Assembly (NCBI GenBank): GCA_016617855.1
Contig: JAECUM010016683.1
Coordinates: 1-64,000 of the forward strand
DNA: 64,000 nucleotides
Origin: Megalonaias nervosa
Taxonomy: Eukaryota > Mollusca > Bivalvia > Unionida > Unionidae
Direction of reading: 5' to 3'
Below are positions 1 to 12,900 of this stretch, in pieces (within the stretch, counting starts at the first letter, position 1; every line of letters starts with the position of its first letter). The notes below the pieces were generated by a model. It saw only the letters and a program-made list of their open reading frames with translations. It did no database searches and was not told the DNA's origin. The translations under genes were made by a program, and so were the position numbers.

Positions 1-1082
1 TAGGAAGGTGAACAGTGTGACAAAAACAGACTCATTTCCACTGCCAAGAATCGATGACTGTATCGACAAAATTGGAAATGCCAAATATGGCACTAAGTTC
101 GACCTTCTGAAAGGATTTTGGCAAATTCCACTAACGGAAAGAGCAAAGAAATTTCAGCATTTGTGACTCTGATGGACTCTACCAGTATAAAGTAATGCCA
201 TTTGGGATGAAGGGTTCTCCAAGTACTTTTCAACGCCTTATGACTATGATTGCTTCTGGTCTAGACAATTGTGATGCCTATATTGATGATGTCATTATCT
301 ACAACAACACCTGGAAAGAACATCTAGCCACGATTCGGAAATTCTTCGACAGACTCACGGATGCAAATTTGACTATTAATTTATCCAGAAGTGAGTTCTG
401 CCGTGCTTGTGTTACTTTTCTAGGATATATTGTGGGACATGGTCAAGTTAAACCTATAGATGCTAAGGTCAAGGCTATTTCTGAATTTCCTGTGCCTGTC
501 AGTAAAAAACAGCTGATGCGATTTTTGGGTATGGCTGGGTACTATCGCAAATTTTGTTCTAATTTTTCTGATATTGTTGAACCTCTGGCAAACTTGTTGA
601 GAAAGAAAAACAAGTTTCTTTGGACTGAAAATTGTCAAGAGGCTTTCGATAGATTAAAGGCCATACTTAAAAGTGCACCAGTTTTAACAGCTCCAGATTT
701 CAGTCAACCATTCAAACTATCTGTGGATGCAAGTAATGTTGGGGTTGGAACAGTTTTGCTTCAAGATGACAAAAATGGTGTAGAACACCCAGTGTGTTAT
801 TTCTCTAAGAAATTAAATAAACACCAAAGAAACTACTCAACAATCGAGAAGGAATGCTTAGCTTTAATACTGGCATTACAGCATTTTGAAGTTTATGTTA
901 GCTCGGCTCCTTCTCCGATTGTTGTGTTTAATGATCACAACCCCCTTACTTTCATCGACAGGATGAAAAATAAGAATCAAAGACTATTGAAATGGAGTTT
1001 ATTTTTGCAAGAGTACAATCTTGACATCAGGCACATCAAAGGAGAAGACAATTTAATTGCAGATGCACTTTCCCGTGTATAG
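1..1082 (+). pseudogene. pol: Ty3/gypsy reverse transcriptase-RNase H, frameshifted
   Basis: RT would copy the element RNA and RNase H would degrade the template strand. The first part (positions 2-150) carries the FDLLKGFWQIP motif at about 98-130. The reading frame is then disturbed between about 150 and 180, where two small indels are needed to stay in frame and a TGA is met. From 195 the frame is open to the TAG at 1080-1082 (295 residues). It holds the active-site YIDD at residues 29-32 and, in RNase H, Asp178, Glu218, Asp247 and Asp290 (in ADALSR), so all four catalytic acids remain. The protein stops right after ADALSRV, where integrase would normally continue. Confidence 0.92.
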
Positions 1083-1213
1083 AAATATCATTTTCATATA
1101 TATCTTTGTATAATTCATAAAAGTTCTTCTTATGTAATTTTTTTTACCTCGTGTATAATTTACATCTGGTAAAAAAGAAAGCTTTATTACATAAATCTTT
1201 CTTTTTTCTTTAT

Positions 1214-1222
1214 GGGGGAAAG
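1214..1222 (+). other. Polypurine tract (plus-strand primer)
   Basis: Nine purines, gggggaaag, immediately before the TGTTACG start of the LTR. This is the expected place and composition of the plus-strand priming site. Confidence 0.8.
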
Positions 1223-2164
1223 TGTTACGACCCTGTAGTTAAATTACATGTGTGTTAAAATTTGAATTCTTTCTAATTCTTTTTATTTCATTTTTATATC
1301 ATTAAATATAATTATTATGATGATGATTATGTTCGCAGGATCTGATATTTTGTTAGAAACATCGATTTTATTTAAAATGTAAATGTGACTCGCGTAAATA
1401 CGATTTTTGTATGACGGATCTGTCATATTAAGTAAATAGTCGGAAATAGCTATGTAAATGATTGGTTGTGACCACGGTCATTACTAATAATACTTGTTGA
1501 CATTCTATACTACATTGGCGATATTTCGAAATCTCCATGATTTCTTCATGTATTGGTTTGCTTTAAAATACTCAGGTAGCTGTGAACTAGTCTAGAGTCA
1601 TATTGGAGAGTCATATTTTAACATCTTTGAGAGTCACATCATAATATCATATAGAGTTTTCAATACCTTAAGAAGGTATTCTTTTGTGCTGGAAAGAGTT
1701 GTTCGTTCGTACGTATGAAGAATAACATGTGTTTTGTTGTTGAGGATAGTTCTACTTCGTCTACCTTCTAAATAATAATTATTTTCCCTGGAGAACTACA
1801 TAACTGGCTTTGGACAAAGACATTTGCTGAAATTATTTCTAAATTGGAACAGAACAATACACATTGTGATTCACAGTGAAAATTCTGGACACTTGTGTAA
1901 AACCTTCGTCTGACGTCGTCGTCCACCATCTTGGAACGGAATTGAGATTCAGACTTCAATTTAGAACCGTTTATTCACAGGACTTATGTTTTTCACAATT
2001 TTAGGACACATTTTAGGATCTCCTTCATAAATTGTAAATCTTGTTTCATATTTTTACCTTTTCACCGTGTTTTCTAGGGAAATAAATTACTTTTGTTAAA
2101 ACTTACAAAGCTTGTTGTAGTCACTCTTTTCTTTATGTTACTTTAAACGAGCCGAAACATAACA
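1223..2164 (+). repeat. 3' LTR of the gypsy-type element
   Basis: The 942-base LTR starts TGTTACG and ends CATAACA, so the ends are inverted TGTTA/TAACA. Near its 3' end it contains tctagggaaataaatta followed by acaaagcttgttgt, a block shared with the LTRs at 33044-34004 and 45644-46530; the AATAAA within it is a plausible polyadenylation signal. The 5' LTR is not in the window, so the target duplication cannot be tested. Confidence 0.85.
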
Positions 2165-3160
2165 GAAGATGCTGGGTCACTGATGTCCATGAACAAAGCA
2201 CTAGACTGTCGCTTTAAAAACTGTTCCAATGTTTCATTTTATTTTCAAAACTCCCCTGAATACCGGTAAAAAGGAACCAAAATTGGCCTTCCTATATCTG
2301 CTGGCTTTGCACACAAAAAAAATAAAAAATTGGCACACATAAAAGAATCCAAAGTCAACTTCTGGAGTTGGCTTGCTTTGTAATAAAATAATGTTTGTAA
2401 TCGATATTGCGTCTGTAAGTTCAAACAATGAGTTTACTGCTCACTGCCAGATGTGTTTATTCAATACTCTGGCTTCTAATTGTTTGCCATCTCTAATCAT
2501 AACTGATACAAACAGGCATTGATGTATGCAGGTTAAATAGTATACACAGCAATAACTTGCTTTAATAATATGTGTTGTAACCCATTCAAGAGAACAAAAT
2601 TGTCATTTATACTCTTAATGAATGTATTTTCAAAAACTGATCCTTATTTGCGAGATACTGTCATACAGTCAATCTGAATATAATACAAACTTTGTTATTT
2701 TGCACCTTACACAATGTCATGTGTGAATGGCATGTGCCTTCAAGCAATCGGTTGATATTTCTCTCTCTCTCTCTCTCATTTGTGATTTTGTTGGATCCAG
2801 TTTTCAGTCTTACAATATATTCAAACCTTTGAGTACAACCAAACACAATTCATTTCTCTATAACTCACATCAATGACCAATGTGTTATGTGTTATCCAAC
2901 ACAAACGATACACACTGCATCATGGATTCATATGCCAGCTGGCATACGCTACATATACGAAGTTCGTGAATATGTCTTTAATAAATTGCTCATGAACGAA
3001 AAAAGAATAAATGATAAGGTTAGTTTCTTCATTTTATTATCAAATGAGTATTTTGTTTATCTATTTTATTGCAACATACAGGGGGAGGGGCAGGGGCCAA
3101 ATTCAACACATATTTTGTTCCTTAAGTCTTGGGACATATGACGTAGGTGAGAAAAAGTTT
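2165..3160. other. Intron sequence with a (CT)n microsatellite
   Basis: AT-rich intron of the GPAT gene. A short CT microsatellite lies at 2759-2777. I see no coding signal; open frames here are short and unrecognised. Confidence 0.6.
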
Positions 3161-3164
3161 TCAC

Positions 3165-3580
3165 TTTTCTTTTTTCAGCCAGTGATCTTGACCTTTGGCC
3201 TTTTGATTAAAAAATCAATATGCTTCTTCCTTACTCCATATAAAAGCCATCCACAAAGGGTGGTTTCAGTCTGCATGCAGGATTAATATTATTAAACAGA
3301 AACCATTTTGCTTCATTCAATCATATAGACCTAAGCCTTGACTTTTGACCACAAAATCAACACGCTTCTTCCTTACCCAAGTGCAAGCCATCCACAGTTT
3401 GGTAACTGTAGGTGGTGGAGAACAGGATATTTTGCAGCAATTATTTACCTACTTTCAGTCACAGTGATCTTGACCTTAGAGCTTTTGACCCTAAAGTTGA
3501 CAAGGTACTTCCTTACCCCAAGTGCAAGCGATCCACAAAAGTTTGGTAACTTCAGATGGTGGACAACTATAGATACTCTA
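3165..3580. repeat. Tandem copies of a TGACCTTTGACC-type interspersed repeat
   Basis: Three imperfect copies, near 3175, 3330 and 3465, each reading roughly: gatcttgacctttg, then a pyrimidine-rich cttccttaccc, then agtgcaagccatccacaaa and ggtaact. The same repeat occurs twice at 19780-20010. No protein is expected from it; the open frames that cross it are incidental. Confidence 0.8.
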
Positions 3581-3915
3581 ATGAGACAAGTATGTAAGTA
3601 TGTACGGTCAACATCATCCCCACTATTTTATTTTTATTTCTTTAATTATGGGTCCCCAGAATAGTTTCAATTTCAAAACAGTGTGATGAAATAATGCTCG
3701 TAATTGTATCTAAATTTTGTTTCTGGATTTTCATGAGTACTCAGTTGAAATTCATATCATTGGTACAGAACATGATAAATATGTACTGCTTAATACTGAG
3801 AAAAAAACAATGACTTTATTATAAAAACAAAACAAAATAGCCAAAGCAAGGAAATAATGGAATACTGTATTACAGAGATTGATCATACAATAAATAAAAT
3901 TAAGTCATGATTTAC

Positions 3916-3971
3916 CTTCAGGAAATATTAAAACAGGCAATTTATTGGTGTCTTCAACATGTTCTCTCATC
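3916..3971 (-). CDS. GPAT3/4: GPAT3/4-like exon i (block III, FPEG)
   Basis: A 56-base exon encoding MREHVEDTNKLPVLIFPE and the first base of the next codon, which after the donor gtaaat would complete FPEG. FPEG is the glycerol-phosphate-binding block of the acyltransferases. No later exon was found between here and position 1, so the C-terminal third of the protein lies off the left edge. Confidence 0.95.
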
Positions 3972-6900
3972 CTAAAAATGACAAAAGAATGAGATGGTCA
4001 GAAAACTTCAAATTTGCCTTCATATACTTTCAGAATGGAAGCCTACTTGCTAGAGCGATTCTCTCCAAGACTGGTTGTGACAATTGTTTATTTCTGAAGG
4101 CCAGTTTAAATGATTCAGACGTGCCGGTTCAGTAACTCTGGGTTGGAATGAAACAACTGCTGTTGTGGGTGTTTGGGTAGATGAGGAAAAATCCAAATTT
4201 TCTCCTTAAATATGATGGAATACTTATGAAGATAAACATCACTCAAGCATCACCTATAGAAACATGCATGAACAAAACATAACTGAGTAAACCATGTACA
4301 GAAAGCTACTGATTCAACAACAGCGAAGTAATACAGAAATGTACACGTGTCTATTATGCACAAAAACCTTCACATAAAAGGGAACTGAGGCACTATTACA
4401 GATACTTACGAAGTTGGTGTCTTTTGTATATTCATTGTGGGAACATGTTAAGCGAAACAATCTAAAAGTAATTGGGAGAATGAAAAAAATATATCACAAC
4501 ATATCTCATATTTTTTATTTTAATAACAGAATGAAACCCTAAAATACCTGCACGTGATTTCTTATTCCTTTTGTTTGTATAAAATATACCCTCTCACTCT
4601 CTCTCATTAAAATTACTATAATTAAACTTTGTATATTTTGTGAAGTACCTAAACAGTCTCAGCATTCACTGGTTGGAAATTTATCATTCATCTCTTGCAT
4701 GTAGATGAATGTATTTTAGTGGGCAAAACTCTGAACATTAAGTAACTTTGTGTACTGTAACTGTAGGTAAGTTCCACTATTACATAATTATACTGCTGTG
4801 ACTTTCTAGTTGGGGGAAGAAAACTAAATACTTCCAAACTACACATTTCAACATGGACAATCTACAACGACCAATATGTCCTGCATGGATGGATTAAGAT
4901 CCATTGTAGCAACATGGATTTTCCACTAAACATGATGTGTGTACTCTAGAAGTTGTCTTATGAAAGGCTACAAAAGGGACATTCATCATTCCTTAGCGTA
5001 TGCAGGATAAACAAGTGATCCTATTCAATATGAACTCCAAAAACTTTTTCTGTGTCAACATTTTCAATTAGATTACTGAAAATATAGTTAAAGATCTGGA
5101 TTTCAGCCCACTAATTTTTTCCAAGTTCCAATCAACCCTGCCTTGGTTTTTATGGGATTGATGAGCATGTTATTTACAGAGCATAGTTTACATTTTGCAT
5201 GCATGAACACTACAGAAAAGATCCAATTTGCTAAATTCCAACTTAGGGATGTATTATTTGAAGCTGGCTAAATAGTATGAAACATCTCACTCATGCATGC
5301 ACAAACTGATTCACTTGTTCAGAAATAGAAGTGCATGAAGTATCTCAAAAATCAACAAATGAACAAGTCACCACGACTTAGATGGCACTGGAATAACACT
5401 ATGAAAGCCTATCACTTCCAATGGAAACACACACTATAATCTTGACAATGAGATATGGAAAGTTAGTTTTAAAATTTTAAATGTTTAAAAGAATTAAATT
5501 ATTTTTCTTTCCATTTTTATCAATACTGCATTTTTATTTATTTAGACTTAGATAGGAGAACAAGTTGCAGAGGGATCCTGAGAAACTATAAATTAAATCA
5601 ATACAAAACTGGCAAGCTATTAATCTGATTATCCTTACTGTTTTGCATTCCTTTGGTCTTGTCACTTTGATAATTATATTATTACCAGGATGACAAAAGC
5701 TTACAGCTGAGAAGCGCAGTGTTGTTCAGCTCAACTGTGACATCATCAAGTGACCTCAAGTAAAATTGGTATGATAGCCTTCTTGAGTAGATTATGATGC
5801 ATAACTGACATGGTACCAGACTATGACAAGGCAGTCATGACAAACTCTTTTCCTTTATAAAAATACAGCATTTTGTGTAAAAGCTACAAATAAGTTTTAC
5901 AGTATTGCTGCTCAAGACATTCACAAGACAGACAAAAATAAAACTGGGGGAAGCGCTAATCAGACAAAACTGGATAAATATGTCATGCCTTAGGATTCTT
6001 CAGAACTACAGCATTTAAAATTCCCACCCATGACAAATGATGTAAACTGAAATATTATTAAGACAGCTGAGAGAATATACTGCTGATTAATCATAATTAT
6101 TTTAAATGATATTAATATAATTGTTTTATCACATAGATTCCATAACAAGACATTGGTATTTAAATGAAAATATTAAATATTTCAAAATTAGTTAAATCTT
6201 TCTAACTTGTGTGTAACTGTTACTCACATCTGTGTGATACACTCTAGAAAGGTAACCCTTCTTAAAAGACCACATTCCTGCTACAAAAAAGGGTGACTTG
6301 ATAAGAGGAGGACCACTCCACACAAATTTACACAAATTTCATATCATGAAATCAAATGCTGAAGAATAAAGTATACTGGCAAACATTTTGTGACATGAAT
6401 GCATACAACGCTGTTATAAATATTGCAGATTCAGTACATATACTGATAATTACCTTTTAGCAACAAGATGTCTATCTTTAACTTCAGACCTCTCAAACCA
6501 TATATGTGATGTGGCACGTGCCATGGCCCTCATAATTATACCCAAGAAACCTCCATGAGATTGGCCAACCTACAATTATGGGAAAAAAAGATATCTGATT
6601 CTATTGGAAATGTAAATATATATAACATAATGGTAATCAAAATGATTGCTTAAAAAAAATCCTACTTAAAATGAAAATGATCAATGGCAGTTGTATATAT
6701 TTACCAACAATGAAAGCAAAAACAGCACAGGATGAAACCTCACAAATACTGACAACTGATGGATGCATTAAAGCTGAGAGAAAATTAATCCTTTATTTCA
6801 ACTAAATGTTTGCTTTTAACTCCAAAACATACTAATATTTACATATTGTCTATGTCATGAAATTTAAATGCCTTAAAGTTAATAGCTGAACTTACCATGG

Positions 6901-9900
6901 CATAACAATTATCACCAGACAATAAAATAACATCGATAGGTGAAGTGTGGTTGGCAACACAGATGCCATTCTTTGCTCGATTTTCACTGAAAAAGAGAAA
7001 TTAAAACTAGAATAACTTTGATGGCCCACCAAACTGGTTCACTGTTTTTTTTTTTTTTTAAAGACCCTTTAGCCGCCCCCAAACACCTTCAGATGACTAT
7101 CTAAGGGTCACAAGACAAAATCTGTTATACAGAAAAATTTTGAAATGTCTTTTTTCCGTTAACTAAATATACAATTTGGGTCAAAAGAATATGCAACAAA
7201 TATACACTGTACTTGAATAGAACTGCCTGGAATTCATGCTAAGACCATTTATTCTTAATTGCCAAAGTCTTGAAACCATTTTTGATATTCTTGAACTATA
7301 GTTCAAGATTTTCAAATTATCTGCTGTAGCAGCCATATTGAATGAACGCAGGGTACCATTTTCATTTAGAACCAACTAGACATCACAACGAGTCTTTTGG
7401 TGAAAACCCGATGTTGAAATGACCTTCACATCTGGACTAGTAGCAAAAATTAAAATTTGCGAGATGATTGCCATGGTGGCTATGTTGGGTGTCAGATCAG
7501 CAGTATTTTTGTTCAAGACCAACTAGACACTATAAGAAGTCTTCTGGCAAAAACCACATCAATATACTTTTCCATTTAGGTGTAGCAGCAACAAGATTTT
7601 CAACATGGTTGCCATGGTAACCATATTCATGGTCAGATCACCATTTTTGCTCAGGACCAACTAGATGTCATAATTAAGTTAAAAATACCTGGACTCCCAT
7701 TTAAACACAGGTATTTATCCCTACCAAATGTAACTGGTCTGTCAAATAGTTATCTATCTTTTGATCAATACTACTACTTGTGAGCTCTGGATCAGATTGG
7801 ATGACTTTACTGTATGATACTGAACACAGTTTATGTTGTAGTCAGGCTGGTATATGTGCTTCAACACTGGGATCTCCTCCTTATTACAGATATCCCTGAA
7901 GTGTTCTTTTATTCTCACTTGGATTTCCTTTCTAGTGTCAGTAAGTTTAAATAAATAACATTACATGTAGTACATTGGCCTCTTGACTTGGAAGTATATT
8001 TGAGGGTTGTGAATGTGCTTCTAAATATTTTAGATTTATCCATCTACATACAAAAAATGCAATTAACAGTATTGCAATCTAATACTTTGTTTGAATGATA
8101 ACCTAGACATTTACTTGAAAACTGAAAACTTAGCTCTTAATTGGCATGATGGGAAAAATAATTATCTGTGTCATAAGTAAAGATAATCAGTATTACATTA
8201 CTAGAATGCAGTTTGGTACCAGTTTTCATTGGGCTAAAATACTCTGATTTGAGAGAAGACATCTGGATATACTTGTAACTAAAGTACTGGGTACTGATAT
8301 AATCTGCAGCTTCTGAATCTTCAACTAGATCAGGTCAGCAGATGTCTCTGAGAGATTTTTAAGCCTTTTGAAAGGCTGTATCACACTCACATGCTTTGTC
8401 GAGTGCATGGGTAAAAGTAAGGCTGGTTAGTTTTTTTGAGGTTCCAGAAAAAGTAGTGTTCCAAGAGGATACAAATTTGGGGCAATTTGTAAATCAGAGT
8501 AGCAGCAGCAGATGCTTGACTATTTGGTGTTCTAAAAATGTAAAGGTGCCCAAGGAGCAACTCCCAAACCCCTTGCTACAATAAAAATAGTAACATGCTA
8601 TCGAAGTTTTTCAAACTACAAAAAAGTAGCTATCTTCAACAGTGTAGTCCAAAAGACAAAATAGTAAGAGGTCTAGAGATCAACTTGTGCCCAAGATTAA
8701 TAAAAAGCTCTGAATATGTATCTTCATAGAACACTACACATGAAACAATCATGTCATTTGAAACCCAATTACATTAAACATTAATGCCATCTGAAAAACA
8801 GTGCACTGGCTGAAACACTAATTTGTGACAACACAACATGACAGAGAGACTTTCTAGCTTTTTGAAAGGCTGTATCACACTCATCTGTTTTGTTCAGTGC
8901 ATGGGTAAAAGCAGACGCAATGACTGCACCAGCAGTTAGGAGTACATAAACTTCAGAATGACAAGTCATGGTGATCAGGTGAACAGAATGAATGAAAAAG
9001 ACATATTCTCTCTAATGAGTTAACAAAGATAACAAAACCAGTCAGGGACCAGTGATGACTATGACACTCCAAAAGATGGGAAGGAATGCCTCAATATTCC
9101 CTCTAAAAGTACCTTCTAGATATCATAATTAGTATTCTAGTGAAAACCCTATTTTGATAGGACTTTCCATTTAAGAGTAGAAACAACAACATTTTCAAGA
9201 TGGCTGCCATGGTGGCCATACTGGCTGTCAGATTGGCACCATTTTCATTTAGTATGAACTAGACATCATAAGGAGTCATCTGATAAAAAATCCAATGTTG
9301 ATAATACTTTCCATCTTAAAGGAGTAGCAACAAGATTTTCAAAATGGCCAATTTTTTTAAAGGACCAGTAGAGGAAAAAATGTCTGTGTAATTTGGGCTT
9401 TTGTACCCTTAATAAGGAAGCATAACATCTTTTGCAACCATTCTGCATACCATTTCTGATCATTTAATCACCTATAAAACCATTCCTGTTTGGTACCATT
9501 TCTAACCATTAATCGTCTCATTGTCTCCATGCCACTTCATACCATACTGCACCATTTCAAGACAGATTTCCAGTATCTCACAATCTGAAGTTATTGAAAA
9601 TTTGGTTTTCTGCTTTCAATCAACTTAAAAAGTGAACCAATTCCTTGCAAACTTCATTAACATGAGTATAACTTCTTAGAAATGAAAACCAATTTTTTAA
9701 CAGTAAATTATGTTTCTCTGATAATACTTACCTAAGCACATTACATTAGGATAAATTTTTCTGCTACCTCGAATCCCAGTCCCAGTAAAGATGAAAAGTG
9801 TTGTTCTGTCCATATTTCTCAAAGGGAACCAACTCTTACAGGTTAATCACCATCTACCCATTAGTCACCAATTTTTACCTAAGCAAAACCTTAAATGATA

Positions 9901-12900
9901 CTTGCAACATGGAGAAGGGTAGGAGAGATTATCCATTATGTATCAAGCAAGTATTATCGGAGGAACATTTACCACAAAATTTGCTTTCACTATCAAATAC
10001 ATTACCTGATCGCATTACATTAGGAGAACAGGTAAGAGGAGGAGGTAATGCTGAACATCCTGCCTCTAAATGTGTCATGAAGCAGGAGCATGATTGCCCT
10101 ACTAACTGATGAAACTTTCCTACTGTTAGTTTAGCACAACAGGTGACCTTTGTTTATACACATGCACCTGATTATGGTGTCACCTTTTAAGTTTTCCTAG
10201 GTGAATAAAGCCAATACTGCCTGGTTCCAATGTTGTGCTGTCATGAACAGGAAGTGGTTATTGCCTGTGCAGTTACCAATGGCCCAATGAGGTTCAATTC
10301 TCTCCTCTGTGAGGCCATGTCCCACACTTAGAAGCTGGAGAAAGTGGTCTGGGTATGTCATCCAAATGACTACACTATGTCTCATATTAAGATGTTATGT
10401 TCGAATGCCACACTTGTGGAAACTGCTTGTATTTTAGCTGAGATTTTCAAGAGGCATACATGTTGCTAAGAGAGGTCAGTGTACGCCGATTTTATAACTC
10501 CCTCCAACCAAGTCCCTAGCTCTTGTGGTGTTATGTCTTGCTTTCTGGACTTGAGAAGCAGAAAAAGCCTGGTCTGACTATTGTGGATGGTCTCTACATG
10601 CTTCAGATAATACTGGAGAGAATTTAAAGAATCTTGGAGCTTTGCCTCTCTTAAGAGAGGACAAATAATTATGTGCTCTTTGGATAGTGATGGCAATCTA
10701 TTTTTCACAATAAAACCAGTTTGTATCATTAAGACAACTAATCTGTCAGAATGGAACTGCATGTAGTTCAAGTCCATGGAGAGGGCATGTAAGCTCACTG
10801 GCTCTGCATGCTGAAACAAGTGCCATTAGAAAGAAAGTTTTATATGATAGCTGATATCCATGTGTCTGTGATGGCTTGAAAAGTGTTGATGTACCAAGTC
10901 TTTTGTTGGATCACAATAATACAATAAGACAATCCAAAAATATATCCTTTTGTTTTAATTTCACTATAAATCCAAGTCTCTATTTCCAAGAATGTCATCA
11001 AAGCACTTTTGTATTTCCGGAGAAGAAATAATTTGAAAAATTAAATTCTATCCCAAATGAAATACTGAACACAAAAAGTGATTCTGCTTCAAAATCTTAC
11101 AGCACAAATGAGAAGTGTCAGTGAAAAGCATACATCAATTTGTGCATTTGTGCACTGTGATAACAATGTCTTCAAGAATATCACCATGTCCATTATATGG
11201 GAGTCTGATCAACACCATTTTATTTACTATCAAATAAACTGTCATTTTAACAGAAAATTCATGCCTAAATGACAAGTTTTAAAATGGCTTTCTAGCCATA
11301 TGGGATGTCTGATTGGTACTTTTTTCATTTAGGACCAACTACATGGCATAAGAATTCTTTTAGTGAAAACCACTGTCACTACAACTATCCATTCACAAGT
11401 AGCTATAAACATTTTCAAGATGGCATACATAGATTGGCACCATTTTTTTTATTTAGGACCAACAGTACACTATAACAAGTCTTTCAGTGTAAATTCCATT
11501 TCTTGATGTCAATCCATTAAGAACCAACCATAACAAGATTTTCATGCTGTCCATCCTATGGCCCCAGTGTATACGAGATCAGCGCCATTTTTGTAAGGAC
11601 CAATCAGAGGTTACAGAAAATCTTCAGAAGAACAGCAATAACAAGATTTGAGGACGCCCAATGGAAGCCATGTCAGATTAGTACCATTTTCATTAAGGAC
11701 CCACTAAAGATAAGTATGTTAGTGAAAGCCCCAAGTTAGTAGCAACAAGAAGATTTTTAAGATGGCCAATGGTGGCTACAATGGACATTTGAGGGGCACT
11801 ATTTTCATTTAGGACAAATAGACATCACAAAAAGTCTTTTAGTGAAAATCACATGTTGATACAACCAGCTGTTCTGCAGTAAAGATGACAAGAGTTTCAG
11901 GACTGAAGTGATAGTGGCTATTTTACCTTAAGTTTATGACCATCAATTCAGGAGAAGTAATTATAATATCTCAAGATAACTACTGTTGAGACCATACTTG
12001 ATGCCTGAGGGGTATAATTTCATTTAGAACCAACCAGACATCACAAAGAGCCTTTCAATGAAAATCCCAATTCAGTTCAACCATTTATTCAAGAGGAGAA
12101 ACAAAACCAAAGCTTCAGAAATGGCCACCATGGTAGCAATACTGAATGTCAGATTGGCACTACTTTCATTTATGGCCAACAACACACCAGAAAGTCTTTC
12201 AGTGAAAACCACATGTCAATATGAGCCACCGATCAGAAATTGTAGAAAGAACATGAATTTCAAGATGGCCACTGTGGTGGCCATATTGGATATCTTTGGG
12301 GAACCATTTTCATTTGGCCAACTAAACATCATAATAGGTTATTTAATAAAAAGCCAATGTCAATATGACCATCTGATCAGTAGTAGTAATCAGAACATAA
12401 TTTTATGGTGTTGTTGGCTTCTGATAAGCATCATTCATTTAGGATCAACTAGACATCATAAATCTTTTAGTGAAAGCACCATATTGATATCATTATCCAT
12501 TCAGAAGGAGTAGACACAAAGAATTTTCAAGATGGTCGTGATAGTGATAGTGGCCATAATGGATATTAGATCTGCACCATTTTCAACCAACTATCATCTA
12601 TTAGTAAAACTTCAAGTTAATACAACCAACCATTCAGAAAGAGTAGCAATAACAAGATTTTCAAGATAGGGTAGTGGCCATTCAGAAGTCTGTGTACACC
12701 ATTTCCATTTAGGACCATCTAAACATCATAAGAAATCATTCAATTTAAAGCACTAGTTCACTAAATTATACTTTTGTTATTGGATAGAATTACTGCATTT
12801 AGTAATGATGGTCATTTGAGACAGCAGTGAATTTTGAATCATAGAGAAACTAGGATAGAGTAGTCCTAAAATGCATGATTTTACTTCTGTGGCTTCAGAT

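Larger units (their letters stand above)
1..2164 (+). mobile_element. Ty3/gypsy-type LTR retrotransposon, 3' part
   Basis: The element enters from the left edge within reverse transcriptase and ends with an LTR. In order: RT-RNase H (1-1082), about 130 AT-rich non-coding bases, a polypurine tract (1214-1222), and the 3' LTR (1223-2164). It sits in the intron after GPAT exon i, antisense to the gene. No integrase follows RNase H, unlike the usual Ty3/gypsy order. Gag, protease and the 5' LTR are off-window. Confidence 0.9.

Noticed and set aside
4405..4463. Splice-like minus-strand segment resembling a GPAT exon
   Set aside because: It has AG and GT borders, but exons h and i join perfectly in phase across it and its translation does not match the family.
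9701..10110. Terminal hairpin-like structures of DIRS copies as independent MITEs
   Set aside because: The inverted segments are the terminal repeat plus ICR of larger elements, since recombinase sequence follows.
12058..12513. 151-residue plus-strand open frame
   Set aside because: It runs through the satellite-like array, and its residues follow the repeat unit.
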